From assembly GCA_902826305.1 (NCBI GenBank), contig CADEEH010000040.1, positions 1-37,093 on the forward strand: a DNA stretch of 37,093 nucleotides, written 5' to 3'. Origin of the DNA: an uncultured Burkholderiales bacterium (GTDB taxonomy: Bacteria > Pseudomonadota > Gammaproteobacteria > Burkholderiales > Burkholderiaceae_E). The notes beneath the pieces were generated by a model. It was not told where the DNA came from, did not search any database, and saw only the letters and a program-made list of their open reading frames with translations. Position 1 is the first letter of the stretch; each line of letters starts with the position of its first letter. The position numbers and the translations under genes were made by a program. Positions 14,666 to 22,579 of this stretch are shown here, in pieces.

Positions 14666-17374
14666 GTGACCACTTCGTTCCGAGCCGAGCAACACTCCGG
14701 CTACTTCCGGCGCACGTTGCACGCGATGGGGCAGATCACCATGCCGGGGCTGGTGCTGACCGACCGCCTGCGCGCACTGGTGGCCGCGCCGGTGGATGCC
14801 GGCGCGATCGCCGCGCTGCTGACCGAGCTGGACCGGGTCGTCGCCCCGCCGGCCACGACACTGACGCGGGATGCGGCCCTCGCACGCACGTTGCGGCTGG
14901 CGCGGCAGCTGACGCTGATGGCGCTGATGGAACGCGACCTGACCGGCGTCGCCCCGCTGGCCGAGGTCACCGGCGCGATGACGGCGCTGGCCGAACAGAC
15001 CACCGGGCTCGCGCTGCGCTGCGCGGCGATCGAGCTGGTGCACGACTTCGGCATGCCCTGCGATCGCGACGGCCTGCCGCAGGACCTGCTGGTGGTCGGC
15101 ATGGGCAAGGCCGGGGGCGGCGAACTGAACGTGTCCTCCGACCTGGACCTGGTCTTCATCTATCGCGACGAAGGTCAGACCGGCTCCGGTCGGATCGCGG
15201 CCAGCGAGTTCATGCACCGGCTCGCGCGACGCACGATCGCACTGCTCGCCGAGACCACCGCCGACGGCTTCGTGTTCCGGATCGATACCCGGCTGCGTCC
15301 GAACGGCGACGCCGGGCCGCTGGTGTGTTCGATGCCAATGCTGGAGGACTACTTCGTCGTCCAGGGGCGCGAGTGGGAACGGCTCGCCTGGCTGAAGGCC
15401 CGGGTGATCGCCGACTCGGGCCTGGCCGGTGGTGTGCACCGTGCCGACGACGAGGCCGGCCTGCTGTCGGTGGTCAATCCGTTCGTGTTCCGGCGCTACC
15501 TCGACTACCGTTCGTTCGCGGCGCTGCGCGACCTGCACGCACGCATCCGCGGCGAGGTGATCAAGCGCGACCTGCGCCACGAGGGCAGCATCGACGTCAA
15601 GCTCGGCCGCGGCGGCATCCGCGAGATCGAATTCATCGCGCAGCTGTTCCAGGTCGTGCGCGGCGGGCGCGATCCGGGGCTGCGCGACAAGCGCACGTTG
15701 ACGACCCTGACCGCGCTGGCCACCCGCAACCTGATCCCGCCGGCGGAGATCGCGCAGCTCACCGATGCCTACCTGCTGCTGCGACGGGTCGAACACATGC
15801 TGCAATACCAGGAGGACCAGCAGACCCACCGGCTGGACGCCGATCCGGCGCAGCACGCCCGCATCGCCGCGATGCTGGGCCTGGCGGCCGCCGATTTCGA
15901 CATCCACCTCGAACAGGCCCGGATCGCGGTCTGGCGGGTCTTCGATTCGCTGCTGGCCGAAAGTGAACCCGCCACCGGCGGCACACCCGATGCACCCGTC
16001 GGCTTCTCGGAGGCGGTCGCCCCGCGCGTGACCGCGCTGCGCGAGGGGCCGCGGTATCGCGCCGCACGCGAGGACACGCGCGCGACCATCGATCGGCTGC
16101 TCGCGGCGGCGATCGAGCAGCGGGCCGACGACGAGGCGATGAAACGTTTCATCGACCTGCTCGAGACGATCTGCGGCCGGTCCGGCTACCTGATGCTGCT
16201 CAAGGAGTACCCGGCCGCGCTGGAGCGGGTGCTGCTGATGCTGGGCAAGGCGCGCTGGGCGGCCGAGTACCTGACCCGCCACCCGATCGTGCTCGACGAA
16301 CTGCTCGACGGCCAGCTGCTGGAACCGACCGACCTGCGACGCTGGGCTGACGGGGTGCGCGAGGCGGTCGCGCAGGCGGTGCACAACGACACCCCCGACG
16401 TCGAACGGCAGATGGACATCGTCCGCGAGGCGCACCACGCCCAGGTGTTCCGCGTGCTGACGCAGGACCTGGAGGGTCGCCTCACCGTCGAGCGGGTGGC
16501 CGACCTGCTGAGTGAACTCGCCGACCGGGTGCTCGACATCGCGCTGGACGTGGTCTGGTCGCAGCTGCGCCAGCGCCACCGCGATCGGCCGCGGTTCGCG
16601 ATCATCGGCTACGGCAAACTCGGCGGCAAGGAGCTGGGCTACGCCTCGGACCTCGACCTGGTGTTCGTGCACGAGGACAACGACGAACAGGCGCAGCCGG
16701 CCTACTCGCTGCTCGCGCAGCGGCTCGCCGGCTGGCTGTCGACCCGGACCGCGGCCGGCCTGCTGTTCGAGATCGACCTGCGGCTGCGGCCCAACGGCAA
16801 CGCGGGACTGCTGGTGACGAGCCTGAAATCGTTCATCGACTACCAGCGCGAGTCGGCCTGGGTCTGGGAACACCAGGCGTTGTCGCGGGCGCGGTTCTGC
16901 GCCGGTGATCCCGACATCGGCGCACGTTTCGAGCAGACGCGGCGCGAACTGCTCGCGCAACCGCGCGATCCGGCGAAGCTGCGTGTCGAGGTGCTCGCGA
17001 TGCGCCAGAAGATGCACGACGGTCATCCGAACAAGACCGACCGCTTCGACCTGAAACACGATCGCGGCGGCATGGTCGACATCGAGTTCGTGGTCCAGTA
17101 CCTCGTGCTCGCCCATTCGCATCGATACGCCGACCTGCTCGACAACGTCGGCAACATCGCGCTGCTGCGGCGGGCGGGTGCCCACGGCCTGATCGACCGC
17201 AACCTGGCCGCCCGGTGCGCCGACGCCTACCGGCGTTATCGCCAGCTCCAGCACGAGAAGCGGTTGAACGAGATCGAATACGCCCGGGTCGACCCGCAGG
17301 TGGTCGCCGGCGAGCGCGATTCGGTGCGGGCGTTGTGGGACGCGGTGCTGCGGCCTGAGGCGGCCCGCCCCTGA
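14666..17374 (+). CDS. glnE: Bifunctional glutamine synthetase adenylyltransferase/deadenylase
   Basis: A 902-residue cytosolic enzyme that adds AMP to, and removes it from, glutamine synthetase in response to PII and glutamine, setting nitrogen assimilation. Two nucleotidyltransferase domains are seen. The N-terminal deadenylase has GMGKAGGGELNVSSDLDL at about 145-162, and the C-terminal adenylylase has GYGKLGGKELGYASDLDL at about 647-664. Each contains the metal-binding D-x-D, followed by RLRPNG motifs and helical linker domains. The length is slightly short of E. coli GlnE (946). The start is a GTG at 14666; the next ATG lies 20 codons further in. It ends three bases from the convergent fumC stop. 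Confidence 0.97.
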   Translation: MTTSFRAEQHSGYFRRTLHAMGQITMPGLVLTDRLRALVAAPVDAGAIAALLTELDRVVAPPATTLTRDAALARTLRLARQLTLMALMERDLTGVAPLAEVTGAMTALAEQTTGLALRCAAIELVHDFGMPCDRDGLPQDLLVVGMGKAGGGELNVSSDLDLVFIYRDEGQTGSGRIAASEFMHRLARRTIALLAETTADGFVFRIDTRLRPNGDAGPLVCSMPMLEDYFVVQGREWERLAWLKARVIADSGLAGGVHRADDEAGLLSVVNPFVFRRYLDYRSFAALRDLHARIRGEVIKRDLRHEGSIDVKLGRGGIREIEFIAQLFQVVRGGRDPGLRDKRTLTTLTALATRNLIPPAEIAQLTDAYLLLRRVEHMLQYQEDQQTHRLDADPAQHARIAAMLGLAAADFDIHLEQARIAVWRVFDSLLAESEPATGGTPDAPVGFSEAVAPRVTALREGPRYRAAREDTRATIDRLLAAAIEQRADDEAMKRFIDLLETICGRSGYLMLLKEYPAALERVLLMLGKARWAAEYLTRHPIVLDELLDGQLLEPTDLRRWADGVREAVAQAVHNDTPDVERQMDIVREAHHAQVFRVLTQDLEGRLTVERVADLLSELADRVLDIALDVVWSQLRQRHRDRPRFAIIGYGKLGGKELGYASDLDLVFVHEDNDEQAQPAYSLLAQRLAGWLSTRTAAGLLFEIDLRLRPNGNAGLLVTSLKSFIDYQRESAWVWEHQALSRARFCAGDPDIGARFEQTRRELLAQPRDPAKLRVEVLAMRQKMHDGHPNKTDRFDLKHDRGGMVDIEFVVQYLVLAHSHRYADLLDNVGNIALLRRAGAHGLIDRNLAARCADAYRRYRQLQHEKRLNEIEYARVDPQVVAGERDSVRALWDAVLRPEAARP

Positions 17375-17377
17375 GAT

Positions 17378-18862
17378 TCAGGCCGGCGCCGTCCTGCCCG
17401 GTTGCGCCGCGGGCTGCGCACCGATCATCGCCTCCGGGCGCACCCAGCGATCGAAATCCTCCGCACGCACCAGCCCGCTGGCGAGCGCGGCCTCGCGCAG
17501 CGTGATGCCCTCGCGATGCGCCCGCTTGGCGATCGCCGCCGCGTTGTCGTAGCCGATGTGCGGATTGAGCGCCGTCACCAGCATCAGCGAGCGCTCGACC
17601 AGCTCGGCGATCCGCACCCGATCGGCCTCGATGCCGCGGGCGCAGTGCCGATCGAAGCTCGCGGCCGCGTCGGCGAGCAGCCGCACCGACTGCAGGAACG
17701 CGTGGATGATCATCGGCCTGAACACGTTCAGCTCGAAGTGCCCCGACGCCCCGCCCAGGTTGATCGCGACGTCGTTGCCGAACACCTGGCAGCAGGCCAT
17801 CGTCAGCGCCTCGGCCTGTGTCGGGTTGACCTTGCCCGGCATGATGGAGCTGCCGGGTTCGTTCTCGGGGATCGTCAGTTCGCCCAGCCCGCAGCGCGGG
17901 CCGCTCGCCAGCCAGCGGACGTCGTTGGCGATCTTGGTCAGCGCCGCCGCGGTCGTCTTCAGGGCACCGTGGGCAAACACCAGCGCATCGGCGGCGGCCA
18001 TCGCCTCGAACTTGTTCGGCGCGGCGGTGAACGGCAGCCCGGTCGCGGCCGCGAGCCGCTCGGCCATCAGCCGGTCGAAAGAGACCGGTGCGTTGAGCCC
18101 GGTGCCCACCGCGGTGCCGCCGATCGCCAGCTCACACAGGTGCGGCAGCGCGGCCTCGAGGTGACGCCGGCACTGCGCGAGTTGTGCGGCCCAGCCCGAA
18201 ATCTCCTGCCCGAGCGTGAGCGGCGTGGCGTCCTGGAGGTGTGTGCGGCCGATCTTGACCACGTCGGCGAACCCGCGCGCCTTGTGATCCAGCGTCTGTT
18301 CGAGCGTGGCCAGCGCCGGCTGCAACCGGTCGGTGAGTGCGCCGACGGCGGCGACATGCATCGCGGTCGGGAACACGTCGTTGGACGACTGGCTCCGGTT
18401 GACGTCGTCGTTCGGATGCACGTGCCGTCCTTCGCCGATCACGCCGCCGAGCAGTTCACTGGCCCGATTGGCGATCACCTCGTTGACGTTCATGTGGGTC
18501 TGCGTGCCCGAGCCGGTCTGCCAGACCGCGAGCGGGAACTCCCCGGCGTGGCCACCGGCGATGATCTCGTCGGCCGCGGCGATGATCGCTCCGGCCGTCG
18601 GCGCCGGCAGCGCGCCGAGCTCGCGGTTGACCTCCGCGGCGGCCCGCTTGACCCGAGCCAGCGCGACGATCAGTTCGCGTGGCATCGTCTCGGTCGAGAT
18701 CCGGAAGTGCTCCAGCGAGCGCTGCGTCTGTGCACCCCAGTACCTGCGCGCGGGCACCGCGATCGTGCCGAACGCATCGCGTTCGAGCCGGGTGTCGCCC
18801 GGTGCGTCGCCCGGTGCGTCGCTCGGTGCGTCGCTCGGTGCGCCGGTCGTGTGATCGTTCAT
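17378..18862 (-). CDS. fumC: Class II fumarate hydratase
   Basis: A 494-residue cytosolic TCA-cycle enzyme that interconverts fumarate and L-malate without an iron-sulfur cluster. Family signatures are clear: [14 protein letters not shown] (about 116-129), [10 protein letters not shown] with catalytic His208, and the superfamily signature [11 protein letters not shown] with catalytic Ser338 (about 337-347). The start at 18862 (MNDHTTG) was chosen because the native fold begins near residue 25. Residues 8-23 are a low-complexity Asp-Ala-Pro repeat encoded by a 12-bp tandem repeat, so the true start or N-terminal length is uncertain. It could be confused with aspartase, but the motif context fits FumC. 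Confidence 0.95.
   Translation of the reverse strand: MNDHTTGAPSDAPSDAPGDAPGDTRLERDAFGTIAVPARRYWGAQTQRSLEHFRISTETMPRELIVALARVKRAAAEVNRELGALPAPTAGAIIAAADEIIAGGHAGEFPLAVWQTGSGTQTHMNVNEVIANRASELLGGVIGEGRHVHPNDDVNRSQSSNDVFPTAMHVAAVGALTDRLQPALATLEQTLDHKARGFADVVKIGRTHLQDATPLTLGQEISGWAAQLAQCRRHLEAALPHLCELAIGGTAVGTGLNAPVSFDRLMAERLAAATGLPFTAAPNKFEAMAAADALVFAHGALKTTAAALTKIANDVRWLASGPRCGLGELTIPENEPGSSIMPGKVNPTQAEALTMACCQVFGNDVAINLGGASGHFELNVFRPMIIHAFLQSVRLLADAAASFDRHCARGIEADRVRIAELVERSLMLVTALNPHIGYDNAAAIAKRAHREGITLREAALASGLVRAEDFDRWVRPEAMIGAQPAAQPGRTAPA
18801..18836. repeat. 12-bp tandem repeat in the 5' end of fumC
   Basis: Three consecutive copies of GGTGCGTCGCYC (18801-18812, 18813-18824, 18825-18836), with a degenerate partial copy on each side. 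It encodes the (S/G)DAP repeats at the FumC N-terminus. The 12-bp period keeps frame, so copy number could vary without breaking the gene. Confidence 0.9.
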
Positions 18863-19026
18863 CGTGTCGGTCCATCGGGTGCCCGGACGATGAACCGCGG
18901 AAGGATCGATCCGTCCGGTCACCCTCGCGAGGCGGTCGACACAGTCTCGCGCCAACCGCGGGGATCGACGCTCATGTCCCGGCCGGCGCCGGGGCCGGGA
19001 TCAAGCCGACCAGCACACTCGTGCGA

Positions 19027-19701
19027 TCAGGGCCACGCCGGCGGCGGCGTGCGCGACACCAGCTCCGCGTCCAGCGTCCCCGTGCCTTGCGGATGCGATG
19101 CCACGCGTTCGACGTGCCGCTTGACCGTCGGAATCTGCGCACCCGGACTCACCCAGCGCGTCTCGACCTCGCCCAGGCTGCTCGTCGAGACGACCCGGTA
19201 GGCCTCGAAGCGGCCCGCCGGCACGGTCACCGGCTCCCAGGCTTCGACGTTCCACTGGATCGTCATCGGCACCTGCCGCCCGCTCGGCAGCATCGTCACC
19301 TGGTATTTCATCGTCCAGGTGTCTCCCACCTTCATCGGCCAGCGCGGACCCAGCGGCGGATCGAACGACATCGTCGGTTGCGCCGAGGCATCGACCATGG
19401 CAACGATCGCGAGGCTCGCAGGGTCGTGCAGGGAACCGCCGACGACGGGGCTGACGAACGAGACCATTTCCGAACTGCCCATCGGGTAACGGCCGAAGGT
19501 CCAGGCGACTTTGCCGTCGAACTCGCCCAGGCTGCCGTGGCTGACCCGGTGATAGGTCAGCAGCGTGCCGGCCGCGGGGGCGGGCATCACATCGGCAACC
19601 GGTGCGGGTGCGGGCGATACGATCGTCGCCGGCGCGGTGCAGGCCGAGGCAACGATGGCGAAGGCGGCGGCCGCCGCGAACTGAAGCGTGCGGATGTCCA
19701 T
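19027..19701 (-). CDS. Putative lipoprotein of unknown function
   Basis: A 224-residue protein. The N-terminus is a signal sequence (residues about 5-20, Ala-rich) ending ASAC, so Cys21 may be lipidated and the protein exported; the lipobox is not perfect. The mature part begins with a Thr/Ala/Pro-rich linker. It then has a beta-rich domain with tryptophan-rich strands such as DTWTMKYQV, MTIQWNVEAWEPVTVPAGRFEAYRV and EVETRWVSPG, reminiscent of small secreted proteins that describe a target's conversion 'by reference to' a scaling factor, but I do not recognise the family. The start at 19701 is supported by AAGGGAGAG just upstream. It lies between fumC and the MFS gene on the same strand, with no clear operon link. 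Confidence 0.7.
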   Translation of the reverse strand: MDIRTLQFAAAAAFAIVASACTAPATIVSPAPAPVADVMPAPAAGTLLTYHRVSHGSLGEFDGKVAWTFGRYPMGSSEMVSFVSPVVGGSLHDPASLAIVAMVDASAQPTMSFDPPLGPRWPMKVGDTWTMKYQVTMLPSGRQVPMTIQWNVEAWEPVTVPAGRFEAYRVVSTSSLGEVETRWVSPGAQIPTVKRHVERVASHPQGTGTLDAELVSRTPPPAWP

Positions 19702-19848
19702 CCGGATCTCTCCCTTGCGGTCCCACTGGGACCACTGCCAGCGTAGGACCGGCGCGCCGGCGACGAATTGATCCGCGTCAATCGCCGCGGCGAATCCGCG
19801 AGGATCTTCGGCGCCGCGTCTCGCCGGCGCAACTGTCCGCTGCCGGCG

Positions 19849-19868
19849 GCCTGGCGTCGACGCCAGGC
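19849..19868. promoter_or_regulatory. 20-bp perfect palindrome in the MFS/lipoprotein gap
   Basis: A gapless perfect palindrome of 20 bp with arms GCCTGGCGTC and GACGCCAGGC. It lies 148 bp upstream of the lipoprotein start and 80 bp after the MFS stop (both on the minus strand). No T-run follows on either strand, which argues against a terminator and leaves an operator as a possibility. The rest of the 246-bp gap shows nothing I can support. Confidence 0.45.
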
Positions 19869-19947
19869 AGTCCACGCCGGCCGCAAGATCGGCGCGCGGC
19901 CTGCGCCCTCGTGCACCGGCGGACTGTCGCCCGCGCCCCCTCGTCCG

Positions 19948-21165
19948 TCAGCGGACCGTCGCCTGTGGGGACACCAGCCGGCCGACGCCCCACCCTTCGC
20001 GGCCCGCAAGCCAGATCGTCGCCACCAGCACGATCGCCACGAACGGCACCGACAGCAGGTTCAGCAGCGCCCAGCCGTTGCTGAACAGCAGCGCGGCCGA
20101 CGACGCGGAGGTCACGATCATCGTCGCGAACGTGCAGGCATCGGCGAAACCCTGCACCCGATTCTTCTCGGCGGGACCGCAGGTGCGCGTCAACAGCGTC
20201 GTGCCGCCGGTGTACATGAAGTTCCATCCCACCCCAAGCAGGAACAGCGAGGCCAGGAACTGCATCAGGTCCACGCCGCTGAGTGCGACCGCGACGCAGC
20301 CGAACATCAGCACACAACCGAGTGCAATCACCGGCAGCACACCGATGCGCCCGATCAGCGAGCCGGTGACAAATCCCGGCGCGTACATGCCGATCACGTG
20401 CCACTCCAGCACCAGCGCCGCCGATTCGAACGGATGCCGGCACGCCTCCATCGCCAGCGGCGTCACCACCATCAGCAGGTTCATCACGCCGTAGGACAAC
20501 GCATTGGCGACGATCGCCACCCAGCAGGCCGGCTGCGCGAGGATCGTCGACAGCGGCCGCGCCGGCCCGTCACTCGCCGATACGGGCCGGTTCGGCAGCC
20601 GGATCAGCTGGGCGAGCAGGAACGAAAGGATCGCGAAGCCGATCAGCGTCAGGTAGGTGCCGGCGAAGGCAACCGGCATCACGCCGCGCGACCACTTGGC
20701 CAGCTCCGGGCCGACGACCCCGCCGATCACACCACCGGCCAGCACCAGCGAGATCGCCCGCGCGCGGAACGTCGGGCGGTAGTGATCGGCCGCATCGGCC
20801 GCGGCGAACCGGTAGCTGACCCCGAACGCGTTGTACAGCCCGCCGATGAAGGTGGCGGTGCACAGCAGCGGCAGGCTCGCCGCCTGCATCGCGGCCCAGC
20901 CGAGTGCACTGGCCAGCACCGCGACCAGCGATCCGATGCCGTAGCCGACACGCCGTCCGTGACGGCGCATGATGCGCGCGGCCGGCATCGCCCAGACCGC
21001 GCCGCCGAGGATGTAGCCGGTGACCGGCAGCGTGGCCCAGGTCTTGTCCTCGGCGAGCTGGAAACCGGCCAGGCCGTTGATCGCGATCAGCGTGACGTTG
21101 TTGGTCAGCAGCAGCGCCTGCAACACGGCGAACAGGCCGATCTGGAAACGAAGGGATGCGATCAC
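19948..21165 (-). CDS. Major facilitator superfamily transporter
   Basis: A 405-residue inner-membrane protein with about 12 hydrophobic helices, a normal size for MFS carriers. The loop after helix 2 reads AARIMRRHGRRVGYG, the basic motif-A-like loop between helices 2 and 3, although the usual Asp is missing. Helices at about 8-28, 45-62, 76-96 and onward are clear. The start is a GTG at 21165, directly before the first helix; upstream sequence in the same frame is antisense to ilvE and is not credible coding. A TACACT -10-like box (minus strand of 21172-21177) ends six bases before the GTG, so the mRNA may be leaderless. The substrate is unknown. Confidence 0.88.
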   Translation of the reverse strand: MIASLRFQIGLFAVLQALLLTNNVTLIAINGLAGFQLAEDKTWATLPVTGYILGGAVWAMPAARIMRRHGRRVGYGIGSLVAVLASALGWAAMQAASLPLLCTATFIGGLYNAFGVSYRFAAADAADHYRPTFRARAISLVLAGGVIGGVVGPELAKWSRGVMPVAFAGTYLTLIGFAILSFLLAQLIRLPNRPVSASDGPARPLSTILAQPACWVAIVANALSYGVMNLLMVVTPLAMEACRHPFESAALVLEWHVIGMYAPGFVTGSLIGRIGVLPVIALGCVLMFGCVAVALSGVDLMQFLASLFLLGVGWNFMYTGGTTLLTRTCGPAEKNRVQGFADACTFATMIVTSASSAALLFSNGWALLNLLSVPFVAIVLVATIWLAGREGWGVGRLVSPQATVR

Positions 21166-21317
21166 GCGGTCAGTGTAGTGCCTCGGTAGGGTGCCGCGGC
21201 GGCGACCGCGGGCGTGCCGGCGGCACCGCCGGTACAGTGCCGCCACCGACCGGGGTCGCTGTCCGCGGGCGTGGCCGCGGGACGGAACGAGGGACCCGGC
21301 CGGCTGCGCCGATTCGC

Positions 21318-21323
21318 TAGAAT
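21318..21323 (+). promoter_or_regulatory. Candidate -10 box for ilvE
   Basis: TAGAAT, 52 bp upstream of the ilvE ATG (5 of 6 to the sigma-70 -10). The -35 position is GC-rich and not recognisable. The transcript would have a leader of about 45 bases. Confidence 0.5.
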
Positions 21324-21375
21324 GGCCTCCGGCGGCCGTGATCTCCGCGGCCGACCTCAATTGCGGGAGCAAACC

Positions 21376-22296
21376 ATGTCGATGGCCGACCGTGACGGTC
21401 AGATCTGGCTCGACGGCAAGCTGGTGCCGTGGCGCGACGCCAAGTTGCACGTGCTCACCCACTCGCTGCACTACGGCATGGCCGTCTTCGAGGGTGTCCG
21501 CGCGTACAAGACCGCCAGCGGTCCGGCGATCTTCCGGCTCGCCGAACACACACGACGGCTGTTCAATTCCGCGAAGATCTTCCAGATGACGATCCCGTTC
21601 ACGCCCGAGGCGCTGATGCAGGCGCAGAAGGAGTGTGTGCGGGTCAACGGGCTGGACTCCTGCTACATCCGGCCGATCGTCTGGATCGGCTCGGAGAAGA
21701 TGGGTGTGTCGGCCAAGGGCAACACGATCCACACCTCGATCGCCGTCTGGCCCTGGGGTGCGTACCTGGGCGAGGACGGGCTGAACAAGGGCATCCGCGT
21801 CAAGACCTCGTCGTTCACCCGGCACCACGTCAACGTGTCGCTGGTGCGTGCGAAGGCCTCCGGCTACTACATCAACTCGATCCTGGCCAACCAGGAGGTC
21901 ACGGTCCACGGCTACGACGAGGCCCTGCTGCTGGACACCGAAGGCTACGTGTCCGAAGGCTCCGGCGAAAACGTCTTCATCGTCCGCGACGGCAAGTTGT
22001 ACACGCCGGACCTCGCGTCCTGCCTGGACGGCATCACCCGCGACGCGGTGCTCACGATGGCGCGCGACATGGGGCTGCCGGTGATCGAGAAGCGGATCAC
22101 CCGCGACGAGATGTACTGCGCCGACGAAGCCTTCTTCACCGGCACCGCCGCCGAGATCACGCCGATCCGTGAACTGGACGATCGCACGATCGGTGACGGC
22201 AAACGCGGACCGATCACCGGCAAGCTGCAGTCGCTGTTCTTCGACGTGGTCGGCGGCAAGTCCGAGAAATACCGTCACTGGCTCGCGCCGGTCTGA
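21376..22296 (+). CDS. ilvE: Branched-chain amino acid aminotransferase
   Basis: A 306-residue cytosolic PLP enzyme (fold type IV) that carries out the last step of valine, leucine and isoleucine synthesis. The PLP lysine is Lys160 in VRAKASGYY. Other family marks are THSLHYGMAVFEGVRAY (28-44), YIRPIVW, EGSGENVF (194-201), and DGITRDAV and EAFFTGTAAEITPI near the C-terminus. Length matches E. coli IlvE (309). The ATG at 21376 is preceded by GCGGGAG and the protein starts at the expected place. It is followed at once by tandem repeats that begin at its stop codon, then by the zinc-finger and RND efflux genes on the same strand. Confidence 0.96.
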   Translation: MSMADRDGQIWLDGKLVPWRDAKLHVLTHSLHYGMAVFEGVRAYKTASGPAIFRLAEHTRRLFNSAKIFQMTIPFTPEALMQAQKECVRVNGLDSCYIRPIVWIGSEKMGVSAKGNTIHTSIAVWPWGAYLGEDGLNKGIRVKTSSFTRHHVNVSLVRAKASGYYINSILANQEVTVHGYDEALLLDTEGYVSEGSGENVFIVRDGKLYTPDLASCLDGITRDAVLTMARDMGLPVIEKRITRDEMYCADEAFFTGTAAEITPIRELDDRTIGDGKRGPITGKLQSLFFDVVGGKSEKYRHWLAPV

Positions 22297-22365
22297 TCCG
22301 GCCGAAATGATCCAGCCGAGATGAGCCGACCCGAGTGAGCCGACCCGAGATGAGCCGACCCGACG
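22294..22365 (+). repeat. Five tandem 14-15 bp units anchored at the ilvE stop codon
   Basis: The units begin with TGA at 22294 (the ilvE stop), 22308, 22322, 22336 and 22351, then a sixth TGA at 22366. The first two read TGATCCRGCCGARA and the last three TGAGCCGACCCGA plus one or two bases. Where A or G precedes TGA, ATGA or GTGA start/stop overlaps arise. ATG 22307 opens a 5-codon frame whose TGA overlaps ATG 22321. That opens another 5-codon frame whose TGA overlaps GTG 22335, which is in frame with the zinc-finger gene. Confidence 0.9.
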
Positions 22366-22565
22366 TGAGCACCACCACCTCCGCGAACGAGGCCGTCGAA
22401 CTCGACGGCCACGAGCTGCCCGCCTTCTGCCCGAATCCGAAGATGCCGATCTGGAGTTCCCACCCTCGCGTGTTCCTCGAGGTGGCGACAACCGGCGAAG
22501 CCAAATGCCCGTACTGCGGCACCGCCTACCGCCTGAAGCCCGGCGCGGTGGTCAAGGGCCACTGA
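22350..22565 (+). CDS. Small CHCC zinc-finger protein (zf-CHCC family)
   Basis: A 71-residue protein of the zf-CHCC family, related to the C-terminal domain of the mitochondrial complex I subunit NDUFS6. Zinc ligands are Cys27, His38, Cys53 and Cys56 in FCPNPKMPIW-SHPRVFLEV-CPYCGTAYRL. Its role in bacteria is not established. Several in-frame starts exist: GTG 22335, ATG 22350 and GTG 22365. I give 22350, but 22335 overlaps the stop of an upstream minicistron and may be used by translational coupling. It lies between ilvE and the efflux genes; its stop overlaps a CTG in the frame of the next gene. Confidence 0.88.
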   Translation: MSRPDVSTTTSANEAVELDGHELPAFCPNPKMPIWSSHPRVFLEVATTGEAKCPYCGTAYRLKPGAVVKGH

Positions 22566-22579
22566 ACGCCTGCGCCCGC

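Noticed and set aside
14606-17254. Minus-strand open frame of about 880 codons opposite glnE
   Set aside because: It mirrors the GlnE coding phase, and its translation has no family features.
21213-21240. GC-rich inverted repeats upstream of ilvE as a possible branched-chain attenuator
   Set aside because: No leader peptide rich in Leu, Ile or Val and no T-run were found.
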